Origin: Multifurca ochricompacta
Lineage: Eukaryota; Basidiomycota; Agaricomycetes; Russulales; Russulaceae
Reading direction: 5' to 3'
Length of the DNA: 52,177 nt
Assembly: GCA_022496185.1 (NCBI GenBank)
Contig: WTXG01000249.1
Location: 1 to 52,177, forward strand
A program made the position numbers and the translations under genes. Positions 10,901 through 20,470 of the stretch are shown here, piece after piece; within the stretch, counting starts at the first letter, position 1, and every line of letters begins with the position of its first letter. Below the pieces are notes generated by a model. That model did not search any database. It was not told the origin of the DNA and saw nothing but the letters and a program-made list of their open reading frames with translations.

Positions 10901-11735
10901 TGCGAGGGTACCATCTCCTCAAAAGATCTACTGCCCCTTTTCAAGTTCTCACGCTCGGCTATTTGCTGTGAATATGTATAGCCGGCTAGACACCAGACTT
11001 GATCGGACAGCGTCTCCAGGACTCCGGTTCGACACAGTGATCGGCGCTCCATACGGCTAGCCGATATGCGTTCGACAGATCCGATCTCCTCAGCGATCCC
11101 GCTCTCGGAGTCGATCATCAGTTCACCCTTGCTCCAGTCGATGCTTGGGTTGTTACGTCGCAGCCAAGGAAGCCCCAATATAATTTTCTCTGGTCCTAAG
11201 TCTGTGACCAGGAAACGGTGACTCTCCTCCCGTTGGCCTATTATAATCGCTAGCGATACATAATGCGTGATATCCCCTGCTCGATTATGTGTCCCATCAA
11301 TATTATGAATTTTTATGGGGTGATCGAGTGGGATTTGAAGCATCTTCCGGTGCTGAGCGAATTTCTCGTCCAGGAACAGTGCAGTAGCCCCTGAATCTAC
11401 CATAGCTGCTGTCGTGTATAGGTGGTTTCTTCCTCGCAATGTAACGTAAATATGAAAATGCTGAGTATCGTGCTTCGTCTCAGGTAAAATACATGCAGTT
11501 ATCTTATCTAAGTAATCAGCCTCATCAATGAAAACATTTTTAATTTTCTGCGAGACCAAATCTGACGCGATTACACAACTATTTACACTATCTACAGAGG
11601 CCATTTCACAGACAGTTGTATCAGTAACTTCTTGAACGCTCGTAAATACATTGGAATCAGAATCAATAAACACACTATTTACACATGCTGCCTCAGTCGC
11701 AGCTGGAACTGAGACAGTTTCTAAAAAGACGCTTT
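7914..11735 (-). pseudogene. pol: Gypsy pol: protease, RT, RNase H, integrase, chromodomain (two frameshifts)
   Basis: The minus-strand pol starts by -1 frameshift from gag. Domains in order: aspartic protease (VDSGATALFLDE), reverse transcriptase with YMDDILIF (about 10327-10338), RNase H (LETDASGFATGG), an HHCC zinc finger (AGHPGKNG then CDRC), a DDE integrase (GVDLITGLP, VSDRGPQF, GQAECKNQ) and a chromodomain (LVRWKGYGEGEDSWE, around 8040-8190). The coding frame breaks twice, each by what looks like one missing base: near 9950, between RT and RNase H, and near 9412, between RNase H and integrase. No other disabling change was seen. The chromodomain is expected to target integration to marked chromatin. 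Sequencing indels cannot be excluded, given the young LTRs. Confidence 0.9.
11721..11729 (-). promoter_or_regulatory. Probable -1 gag-pol frameshift site
   Basis: Gag ends GCG TCT TTT TAG on the minus strand. A single -1 slip on the five-T run (11723-11727) moves the TTT-decoding tRNA onto an identical codon and enters the open pol frame (TTT TTA GAA). The pol frame is open across this point. A downstream stimulatory structure was not examined. Confidence 0.55.
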
Positions 11736-12887
11736 CAACGCCTCCATTTCTTTCCGTAGTGATTCTACCTGCGCCTTCAAATCAGCTTTCTCCTTTTGAA
11801 TGGCTGAGGTGTCTGACGGCGCCGAGACACTCGTACTTGAACTTGCCGCCGCTTCTGTGCTGGCAGCAACTTTTGCTTTTTTGGGTTTACCCGACCACTT
11901 ATCATAACAAACGTTAGCTCGGTGTCCTGTCTTCCCACAATAATTGCAAATCTCGCGCTCGTGATTTCCCTGCTTATACTCGTGAGCGGTGGTCCCACAA
12001 CCCTTGCATTTACCTTTGAGATCAGTCAGCATGTACTGGCGCAGCGTCTTAGTACCAGCCCCTGACTGAGTCTTCGAAGCGTCGACCTCCATAGCATTGG
12101 GATCGCGCGTAGTCTGAGTTTGGGTTTGTGTGGTAATCACCCCTCTTTTCTCTGCATCGCGTTGTCTCTGTCGCACGTCGATTTTATTTGCGGCGGTGAC
12201 GAGCTCTTCTAGCGTCGCAGGAGTAGTCGGCATCAGGGCCAAGATGTCCTTGATCTTATCTGTCAACCCGTCATAGAATCGAGTCTTCAGATCGGTCGCA
12301 GACCAGCCAGTTTGAGCTGAGTGCTCATCAAAGCGAGCCTTGTACTCAGCAACCGAATTCTTGCCCTGTTTGAGTTTCTTCAACGCTTCTTGCGCAGCCT
12401 CCCCTATATCGTAAGGAATAAATCGCTCTGTGAATGTCTTTTCAAAATTATCCCATCTTTGGTTAAAGGGGATCCTCCCGGCCTTCAATTCTTCCAAATG
12501 CGGCAGAGCCCAAGTCCGGGCGTCTCCGGCTAGAAGATTGAGAACGGATAAGATCCAATCAGAGTCTCTCCTAATCCACTTCTGGGTTTGCACGTTGTAA
12601 TCATTAAGACTGTTCTTCTGTGCGCAAGCCCAATTGTGGTAAGCTGCCAGAAAATGGCGCGCGTCCGCTGAGGTCCCCTTGCCATCCCAAGACGCAGGGC
12701 GCGCTACTGTAGAATCCTTCCCAGTAGCAAGGGTGTGTGGAGATGCCGAAGCTTGTGCCTGGTGCTGCGTTAGCGTTTGCACATCTCGGGCTAAATCCCT
12801 AACAGTGACCGCCATATCGTGGAGCGCTCGGTTAACGTCGTCGCGGGAGAGGGTAGAGGCGGAAGTGGATGCGGTGGGTGCGGACAT
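11721..12887 (-). CDS. gag: Gypsy Gag with zinc knuckle
   Basis: A 388-residue Gag polyprotein. A central capsid-like helical region carries the retrotransposon Gag signature (WALPHLEELKAG, FEKTFTERFIP, KLKQGKNSVAEYKARF). It is followed by a CCHC zinc knuckle CNYCGKTGHRANVC and a preceding CKGCGTTAHE pair. The C-terminus is a short coiled segment (QVESLRKEMEALKASF). The first ATG of the frame is at 12887. The frame stays open upstream to about 13205 without an ATG, so the leader may encode an alternative N-terminus. No break was seen. In the particle, Gag packages the RNA and the capsid region assembles the shell. Confidence 0.85.
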   Translation of the reverse strand: MSAPTASTSASTLSRDDVNRALHDMAVTVRDLARDVQTLTQHQAQASASPHTLATGKDSTVARPASWDGKGTSADARHFLAAYHNWACAQKNSLNDYNVQTQKWIRRDSDWILSVLNLLAGDARTWALPHLEELKAGRIPFNQRWDNFEKTFTERFIPYDIGEAAQEALKKLKQGKNSVAEYKARFDEHSAQTGWSATDLKTRFYDGLTDKIKDILALMPTTPATLEELVTAANKIDVRQRQRDAEKRGVITTQTQTQTTRDPNAMEVDASKTQSGAGTKTLRQYMLTDLKGKCKGCGTTAHEYKQGNHEREICNYCGKTGHRANVCYDKWSGKPKKAKVAASTEAAASSSTSVSAPSDTSAIQKEKADLKAQVESLRKEMEALKASF

Positions 12888-13797
12888 TTCTGGACTTTGA
12901 ATTTGTGGAGTAGGGGCGGATACACTAGAACTTTCTGGGACAGGAGTAGTCGATTCAGGAGTAGTCTGACTAGGAAGTGGCTCGTTTGCGGGTGCAAGTA
13001 CAAGTCCACTGACTGTAGCTGTCCTGGGTCGTCGATCTAACTGTCTAGTTGTCTGTCTACCTCTACGTTGAGTCTCAGGAGAGTGAATAGAAATGGGAGA
13101 GGGAGAGCGTGAGGATGCTCGAGAAGCTGAAGCAATGCGCGATCGCGCGCGTGAGCGTGAAACCGAATACGGTCGGTAATGTGTGTGGGGGTGGACTTCT
13201 CTCCTAGAAGCCAGTCCGAAAAATCTGGGGGACTAACAGCAAAGATACAAGTGCCGCGCAACGCTAAGCACAGGAGGAAAGGGTAGATCGATCAAGCTGG
13301 CCAATAGATCTCGGATTCAAAGATCCGGACCCGATGCAGCGGCGATGACGATCGTACCAAGAAAATGAAATGAGAAAAGTAGCGTTGCCCAAGGCTGTCT
13401 GGCTCAGTCTTCTCGACCTGTTGCCTGCCTCTTCACTCAGGGGACACGAGCCCAAGAGCTTCCTAAAATGGTTCAGTTCGGCCTCCTCTCTGTGCCTGTC
13501 ACCGCTCTCGCGGGGCCCCCTTTGTCTGACCGGGTTTTACACTCCTTGGTAGAAGATCCCGCACCAGTGATCAGGATGCACGCGATCCCGCGATAACACC
13601 CCTTAATGACCAAGCAACCTCTGTCACCGCTACTCGGGCTTCAGAGATCACCACGCAGGCTATGAATTATTGGCTTGACACAGTAAGCACCTCACCGGCA
13701 CCACCCCAGGGGGTCACTACTCTAAGACTGTCTGGCTGTTAGTGAGCGCGTCAGCCCTGTCGTGAGGGAGAACGCGAAGTTGAGGATCTTGTCCTAA
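12888..13797 (-). other. Gypsy 5' leader between LTR and gag
   Basis: A 910-bp leader of the element. The gag frame is open without ATG from about 13205 down to the gag start, with a Pro/Ser/Thr-rich reading. No separate gene is supported. Confidence 0.5.
13786..13795 (-). other. Gypsy primer-binding site, self-priming type
   Basis: Two bases inside the 5' LTR the minus strand reads AGGACAAGAT. It does not look like the usual TGG-type tRNA match. It is exactly complementary to ATCTTGTCCT, present on the minus strand of the LTR inside each copy of its internal direct repeat. That is the layout of Tf1/sushi elements, in which the 5' end of the transcript folds back to prime reverse transcription. 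Confidence 0.6.
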
Positions 13798-14522
13798 TGT
13801 AACGGGTGCTTCTATCCCGCGCTTGCTATGTTGATTAGATTAGATGTAAAGATCGTAGTAAAACTCAGAGGTGAAAATGCCTTGTCGGAAAGCTGCCCAG
13901 AACGCGGAGATTAATGCACGCGTAAGGCTTGAAGCAGTCAGAGGACTCTGCCTTGCTTATGCAGCAAGAATAGACCTATATTGAACTTTGCTAAGAGCCT
14001 ACAGCCCCAAGAGGACAAGATTAGTTGGGCCTAAGTAAATACAAAGATAAAGTGATAAAGCGCACCTACAGCCCCAAGAGGACAAGATGGGGTCTGCAGC
14101 GTGCTACAGGGTGTCTTTAAATATGTCCTAGTACTACTCTATGAAATACCAAAGCCGATCGAGCGTGCGATGTAAATCTAATTAGTTATCAGTGGCCCGC
14201 TCTCCTGAGTGCCCTGACACATCTTATTTACCAACGCGCGATCCTTTCCGCCGGTCTGGCATTATCTAAAATACATACTAGACTACTTTAGATCACTCTA
14301 TAATCAAATCATCAAATTGTATTACTCAAACAAAGGCCGCGTGTATCTATAATGTCCATTGCTGCATAGGGCAGCGACTACTTTGCATCGCGTGGACCGG
14401 GTCAGATCGGTCCGAACTCCTTCTTATCTTATCTAAGTCTAAGAAGGTCGACTTGTATAACGCACGCGCCCTCAGGATGGCTTTCAAGCGGTCCGGGATG
14501 CCAAAAATGCGCATCCAGGACA
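13798..14522 (-). repeat. 5' LTR of the gypsy element
   Basis: 725 bp with TG/CA ends, almost identical to the LTR at 7176-7901. The internal 24-bp direct repeat is at 13998-14021 and 14065-14088; either copy could mark the transcription start needed for self-priming. Confidence 0.92.
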
Positions 14523-14661
14523 GGAAGCAGAAGAGTTGCGTGCGAAGGAGGCTAGTCGAGTGAAAGTGCAGGAGTAGATGCAAAGCTCTTTGTGCGTTCT
14601 CTCTTACCTCTGGGCTATTTCCCACTAGAAGTTGATCTTAGGTTAAACAGAGATATCAAAC

Positions 14662-15179
14662 AGTCAAATTAGTGATGTGCCTGGCCCGGCTCAAAGCCGG
14701 AAGCCGGGCCAAGCCGGGCCTGTTTGGGCCGGGCCAAGCCAGGCCGTTGTGACGGCCCAGCAAGGGCTTTGGCCCGGCTCAGAGAAACTAAAAGCCAAAG
14801 CCGCCGGCTCAGGCCGCGGCTTTCAACAGTACATACAAGTGCAATAGCAATCGTCAAAATAAGTAGAAATCTGATCACAAAGTGGTTGATTCGAGTCACG
14901 TGATCATGTTTATCGCGGCATTTCAAACTTTTTCTTCGATATAGCTTTGCAATACGTAACACACTAAGTCATATTTGGATTAGCTGAACTATAACTACTA
15001 GTTATATGTCATAAAATTCTCTCTGCCAAAAGCCGCGGCTTGGGCCAAGCCGGGCCAGGGCCAAGCCGTCTGTGGCGGCTTTGGCTCGGCCCAGACTTCA
15101 GGAAAGCCGGAGCCGCCTCAGGCCGAGCCAAAGCCGCGGCTTTTGGGCCAAGCCGGGCCGGAACATCACTAAGTCAAAT
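14662..15179. mobile_element. hAT-type MITE with 8-bp target duplication
   Basis: A 502-bp element (14670-15171) bounded by inverted repeats of about 21 bp. The left end reads TAGTGATGTGCCTGGCCCGG and the right end, inverted, TAGTGATGTTCCGGCCCGG. It is flanked by the perfect 8-bp duplication AGTCAAAT at 14662-14669 and 15172-15179. An 8-bp duplication and TA-starting ends fit the hAT superfamily. No transposase is encoded. Both flanks are packed with AAGCCGGGCC-like subrepeats in inverted orientation around an AT-rich core, so the element should fold into a strong hairpin. Confidence 0.88.
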
Positions 15180-15389
15180 GCAGCTAGTAGGCATCACAAA
15201 AATCTCCTACCGTGAATTAAGAGAAGTTACCTATGAATACCATTTCATAAATAACCATAAATTACTTAACGCGATGGGTTATTTGCTGAAGGACATTTGA
15301 CATAGTTTCACTTAAATTGAACTAAACTAAGATGACTTAGTTTGCCATGACCACTGAGGTTTACATGGTGAAATTGAACTTACTCCTCA
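15180..15389. other. AT-rich spacer, nothing recognised
   Basis: Low-complexity AT-rich sequence between the MITE and the next repeat. No gene supported. Confidence 0.4.
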
Positions 15390-15590
15390 TGTGGAACAGG
15401 CATGGCGCAGGCTTATACTTAGATACTATACTACTACTATATATCTCACCTTGTTAGATGTAGAGGCTTAGATGGAGTCGATAATGCGATAGCAACTACT
15501 TTATCTATAGCAGCTATACGGCTATCGGCTAACGAGCGCGAATGTGATTGGATCACATGCTCAATCTGAGATGTATATGCTCAGTATCGG
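15390..15590 (+). repeat. Dispersed repeat X, copy 1
   Basis: Starts TGTGGAACAGGCATGG and is shared with 42295-42440, where the same stretch shows C-to-T and G-to-A changes (for example catggcgcagg against catggtgcagg). It could be an LTR end, since it begins with TG, but the other border was not found. Confidence 0.55.
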
Positions 15591-15634
15591 ACCGCTATCC
15601 CGGTAACTCTGTACCGGTATTCTGGTTCTGGTTC

Positions 15635-16346
15635 AACACCTCGTACGTTATCCCGCCACCCCACCTATGTCCGGGCATAACCACCCCCTCTGGTCCGCCG
15701 CGACTAAACCCCAGGGCGTAGAGGAAAAACCCTACACCCGGCTTACCACATCCACTGCCATGCGCCTAGCCACTGGCCATGCTTTCATTGCTGAGTACAC
15801 TGAGCGTTTCCACCCAAGAAACCCCCCCCTCGCACGCCTTTGTACCTGCGATGACTCCACCCCTGCCACCTTTCCTCACATTCTTCTCCACTGCCCCCTC
15901 TACTCTGTCAGTCGACACACTCTCCAGTTTCTCCCTGACTGGGCCCTGGAACAAGACCCTGTGCCATGGCACATCCTCTTCAATTGCAAGCCTTTCGTCG
16001 AAGACTTGCTCACCTTCATCCAGGACACACGGGCCTTCACAAGGCCATTTTCGTCAGAGCGACCTCGCGAGCTGGATTGAATTTGAGTTGGTGATGTCGG
16101 GTAGTATAGGTACGTTCACCTTTACACTTTGGTCCCCGCCTCTACCTCCCACTTCCCCTCTTTCCTTTCCTTGTCGTTACACACTCACCTTTCTCCACCA
16201 CATTTCCCCCTACCAAGGGGTTTCACTTTACTTCCTACTTGCACAGACAGTAGCTATTATGTACTGGTAATAGCCGCGCGATTTAGGCACAGCCTTGAAG
16301 CACGAATAAAATCGATTCCAAAAAAAAAGAAAACACCTTGTACGTT
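15635..16346 (+). mobile_element. 5'-truncated LINE copy 2 with 15-bp target duplication
   Basis: Insertion 15650-16331, flanked by AACACCTCGTACGTT (15635-15649) and AACACCTTGTACGTT (16332-16346), one mismatch. It holds the C-terminus of ORF2 (15667-16080: [49 protein letters not shown]), matching residues about 1190-1320 of the full-length element but clearly diverged. A 3' UTR follows, ending in the family signature 'agccgcgcgattta...aataaaatcgattcc' and an A tail. It is a dead-on-arrival copy of a related subfamily. Confidence 0.88.
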
Positions 16347-17792
16347 TGCACTTGACTTCGGACTCCTGGTTTCTGCCCATTCACCGCCTATAGAGAGAGA
16401 CTCATTGCTGACAGACAACACCGGCGACTGCGGGAAGATGGAAAGTTGTGCCAATGTAAAGAGGGATTGGGTGGTATCAATTGTAACAGTATGTCTACTT
16501 GTAACGGGTGCTTCTATCCCGCACTTGCTATGTTTGATAAGATTAGATGTAAAGATCGTAGTAAAACTCAGAGGTGAAAATGCCTTGTCGGAAAGCTGCC
16601 CAGAACGCGGAGATTAATGCACGCGTAAGGCTTGAAGCAGTCAGAGGACTCTGCCTTGCTTATGCAGCAAGAATAGACCTATATTGAACTTTGCTAAGAG
16701 CCTACAGCCCCAAGAGGACAAGATTAGCTGGGCCTGAGTAAATACAAAGATAAACCGCACCTACAGCCCCAAGAGGACAAGATGGGGTCTGCAGCGTGCT
16801 ACAGGGTGTCTTTAAATACATTCTAGTACTATCCTATGAAATACCAAAGCCGATCGAGCGTGCGATGTAAATCTAAGTAGTTATCAGTGGCTTACTTTTC
16901 TAAGTACCCTGACACATCTTGTTTACTAACGCGCGATCGTTTCTGTCGGTCTGGCATTATCTAAAATACATACTAGACTACTTTAGATCACTCTATAATC
17001 AAATCGTCAATCTGTATTACTCAAACAAAGGCCGCGTGTATCTATCAGTGTCCATTGCTGCATAGGGCAGCGACTACTTCGCATCGCGTGGACCGGGTCA
17101 GATCGGTCCGAACTCCTCCTTATCTTATCTAAGTCTAAGAAGGTCGACTTTGCAAGACACGCAATCGCGTGATGCCCTCAGGATGGTTTTCAATCGGTCC
17201 GGGATGGCAAAAATGCGCATCCAGGACACTACTGTTCAAGGCCGAGTGACATATGAACTCCTACGCGACAAGTCTGCCAGAACGACAACTCCTGCAAAGG
17301 TTTCCCTCTCCCCATCGGTATACCTTCAACTACCCAAGAAGGCACTGCCAACATGACTTGCTACAAGGGCGGTGAGACCGTGTTCAATAACCACTAAATG
17401 TGCAACCTCACGAGTCAGATGCGCTGGGTCCCACATTGAAAATCATTAGCTCACACGCACGCCAGATTGCAAGATCCTAGATATCCTTCCCAATAGACCG
17501 CCTCAGGTCACATTCAGTTGTGACGTCAGCAACCATACCTGCGCATTCCAGTTTTGGACCGCTGAAGTGGGATCGTTTTTCTGTGTGCTAGATCAATGCG
17601 AGTTCCAAGACGAAGGTTGGATACGAGTTCAATTCGACTTCTTACAATTGCAAGACAATGAAGTGCAGTTGCGTACCTGGCCGCTTTATCCACGGAGAGG
17701 ATGGAAGTGTAGGTGAGCGGTGTTTTGACGCGTCGATAACGCCTATATCTCACTTATTCATCTAGATATTGGAGAGTTTTTACGAGACAAGA
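16347..17792 (+). pseudogene. Fragment of Adp1-like ABC transporter gene (EGF-like luminal region)
   Basis: Spliced pieces match the cysteine-rich lumenal region of fungal Adp1-type ABC transporters. Motifs in order: RRLREDGKLCQCKEG and GGINCN (about 16410-16488); CQNDNSCKGFPLP; NMTCYKGGETVFNNH; RPPQVTFSCDVSNHTCAFQF; FFCVLDQCEF; SYNCKTMKCSCVPGRF; DIGEFLRDKI. Introns start at 16489 (interrupted by a solo LTR), about 17403 and about 17732. An in-frame TAA at 17395-17397 and a one-base insertion near 17612 break the frame. The gene is cut at 17792, where NACHT sequence begins in the opposite direction; the nucleotide-binding and membrane domains are absent. It is a stranded host-gene fragment. 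Confidence 0.75.
16495..17233 (-). mobile_element. Solo LTR of the gypsy family inside an intron
   Basis: LTR at 16500-17228 (729 bp), TGTAACGGG...GGACA, flanked by the 5-bp duplication CTACT (16495-16499 and 17229-17233). It has the same internal 24-bp direct repeat as the full element. It is a product of LTR-LTR recombination. It lies 11 bp downstream of a 5' splice donor (GTATGT at 16489) of the ABC transporter fragment. It differs from the full element's LTRs at several scattered sites, so it is an older insertion. Confidence 0.92.
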
Positions 17793-20375
17793 TCATTCTC
17801 TGTCAATTTTAATTTCATCGTCCAATTCAAGTAGAACCCCTAGACAAGCTTGCGCAATGATAGCATGTGCATCCTCCAGGTGAATCTGATACCATGACAC
17901 ATCTTCACTTGATCTCGACAGCCGCTTCGATGTCAGGAACTCCTTCACCGAGAAGTGCGAAAACTGCACCACCCGAGAACCTCCCTCTCCTACGATCCCC
18001 ACCAAACTCGAGCATGCAGACAGCACAGCTTCTTCCTGATCTTGCCACCGCCAGTCCGAGTTTAATTTTGGGATCCCTCCCATGTTGAAATCAACAGCAA
18101 GCACCTCAGCGAGTTCCTCCACACGGAGCGGTCGAACTGCCACAGTGAGGCATTGCAGCGGGCGATGAGCGTGCCCTCGGTTCGCCTTGTTGATTTCCCT
18201 GAGCACCCGTTCATATGTTCGTCCAGACTTTCAGGCAACTCCTCCAGGATACTCCGCACACTTGGTGGGAAGTAGTGCCGTAGCACTTTGAGCTGGCAGA
18301 ACACCCATCGAAACCTGTTCTCCAACGTAAGAACGTGTCATACAGGTGGATGCAGTGCTCGTCCTTACATTCCGTCCGCCTTTTCGGACAACTTCTCGAT
18401 CACCAGAACCTTGTCCTCCTCCCGCCATCTCCGTATCCTTTTATCCGAGTGAACAACAGAGCTGACATAGTCCACGATGTCCTTCTTCTGTCCACTTTCG
18501 TTATGAAGCGATACGGGGTGGGCGATAACAGTTCAAGGGTAGATCGAATGTCGATCTCCGGCCGACTGGTAACGCATATGCGCAGATTCGGGAGGTCAAG
18601 TCCAACAAGATGACTCACAAACTCGAGCACCTCTTCGCGGGGAGATGGCATCCCAGAAGTGTTCGGACATTCGTCAAGCGCATCGATGATAATATAACTT
18701 GGATCTTGACCTGAAAGGGAAAGCGTTTCTTTCAGGGATTCTGTTAAAACGACATCACTAGGCTTCTGTGCGCCAAAGTCGTGTGCCAAATAAAGACGGG
18801 AGAGTATGTCGCAACGAGGAATGGACCGAGCAGAAAGCTGAATAAGAAGAGATGGGAGCAAATTGCGGAGATTTTGCTTATTGAGATCCCTAAAGTCGAA
18901 ATAGAAATATGCCATTGACGCTGTTCCAGCGACTTGCAGGGCCATGACGTCCTGGATGATGGCAGAGCTGTAAAATATAAATAATATCAGCACAAGTAGT
19001 GGTGATAGGATGATGGGAAAAAACGAACCAGAGAATACTCTTCCCGGAACCCGCTGGCAAGAACAATTAACCCCTGGCGCGTGATATATCTCGAGTCACG
19101 ACCTACGTTTCCCATGAATCCACAACAACGAACCAGTCAACTTCCATTCATTAAAGATCCTCCCTTCGAAGAACCATCCAGCCGTCCCTTCGTGGTGAGC
19201 TTTACGTGCAATGTTGTGGTTTGTGGACGGATCAGCCGGCGAGAGCCATGTCCGTAGCTTCTCTCGCAGCTCGTTTCCTATCACCGTGAAATGTTCCTTC
19301 AGCTTCCACAACAATCGAATGTTCACAATAGAGGATTGGGATTACGAACGATCTTGATCCTCTAGTTCATTCGCCATTTGTTGAACTGCTGTTCTAGTCT
19401 CCTTTCCATCTAGTCGTATAACGTTTCAGAATACCAGCACCGACGACAACTTGTTCGGTCTATACCCACCATCAATAATCATCATCAACTTCCTTCACTC
19501 TCACGTCGACACCAGTCACTATCTCCTCGACCTCATGGGTAACCTTGAACACTTCGGCAGTCGCCATCCGAACTTCTTCTTGTATCAGCCTGTCCAGGCT
19601 TTGCAGCCCATCCTCAATATCCGTCCTCCCAGCTAATTTCTTCAAGTATTTTTCTAAAACAAGTAGTAAGCCACGAACGACTTCTATACGGGAACAAACA
19701 CACTCGTTCGCCCTTGCTTGACTTCCTTTGTTGCAAGGGCAAGGATCGAGAGTACCTCGACAACTATCTTCACAATTACTTCTGTCATCGCCGCTGTTGG
19801 CGGAACCTGGGTGTAAGCCTCGACGCGTTTGAAAATTTTTTCGATCCTCTCGAAAATTTGGATGAGCGCGTCTTGACTAGCACCAACATCCTTAGCTGCC
19901 TGGAAGATCTCCTTGAGCTTGTATCCCCACGTGGAGGAACAAGAACCACGAAAATCACGTACTAAGAGGAGGATGCCAATGCCAGCAAGGACCACTTTTG
20001 CGGGGGAGAATACCTGAATATTGAATATGAGGACGTTGGCGTCTAAATGGTTAACCTGGATAGAATCACCAGACCGACACCTTCACTAAGAGTAGCAGAT
20101 AACGCATAGAGCACGTTCATGGTCGGATATATCCACTTTGTCAACTTTTTCATCACGAGCACGGGATTGATCAACCTGTTGTGAAGGACAGAAATGATGT
20201 CATTGGGAGAGTCGCATGTCCGAATGTGTGTGACAAGAGGATATGTGATAATGTATTGTATTCTCCGGTGTGCCTCCTGTAGGCATTAAACAACAATGAA
20301 AATTGTCTGAAAGTGGGATGACGAAGAGGTAGTAATGATGTTTGGTTGTCGGAGTTGAGGACATGGAAACAGTTA
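17793..20375 (-). pseudogene. Goodbye-NACHT STAND protein gene, decayed and C-terminally truncated
   Basis: A minus-strand paralogue of the intact gene at 35296-38923. Recognisable parts: a Goodbye-domain start (about 20350-20060) with a stop in its first helix; KVDAYTQV-like and LSILALATKEVKQGRTS helices (19995-19684); LLWIHGK, then a 25-nt microexon with GSGKS (19029-19053); YIIIDALDECPN (Walker B) and CVTSRPEID; VRPLRVEELAEVLAVDF; FSHFSVKEFLTS. Introns sit where they do in the intact gene. Single-base shifts occur near 18520 and near 18215. The ankyrin part is missing: the gene ends at about 17793 against the ABC transporter fragment. The family are NLR-like nucleotide-operated switches implicated in fungal self/non-self recognition. 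Confidence 0.82.
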
Positions 20376-20470
20376 GTAGGAAATGTGCGTGCAGGAAAAC
20401 ACAGGTTTACTTGGTAATGATGTACTGATGATAAGTAGTAATTGAAGTCGCTGTGTTAACTGGATATAGC

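Larger units (their letters stand above)
7176..14522 (-). mobile_element. Full-length Ty3/gypsy chromovirus retrotransposon
   Basis: A 7.35-kb LTR retrotransposon read on the minus strand, in the order 5' LTR (14522-13798), leader, gag (12887-11721), pol (from about 11735 to 7914), 3' LTR (7901-7176). The integrase carries a C-terminal chromodomain, which places it among chromoviruses. The two LTRs (726 and 725 bp) differ at about two positions by eye: one T in a TTT run and one A/G. The insertion is therefore young. Pol is broken by two single-base shifts, so this copy is probably not autonomous. It inserted into an older coding relic. Confidence 0.92.
7171..14527. repeat. 5-bp target site duplication of the gypsy element
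   Basis: GGAAG lies immediately outside both ends of the element, at 7171-7175 and 14523-14527. A 5-bp duplication is usual for LTR retrotransposon integrases and confirms the borders. Confidence 0.9.

Noticed and set aside
13378..13450. 'ggctgtctggctcag' in the gypsy leader looked like a tRNA A box
   Set aside because: No B box or cloverleaf follows, and it lies within the element leader.
17150..17356. Open frame running from the solo LTR into the ABC fragment
   Set aside because: It crosses the LTR border and a retained intron; a chance fusion.
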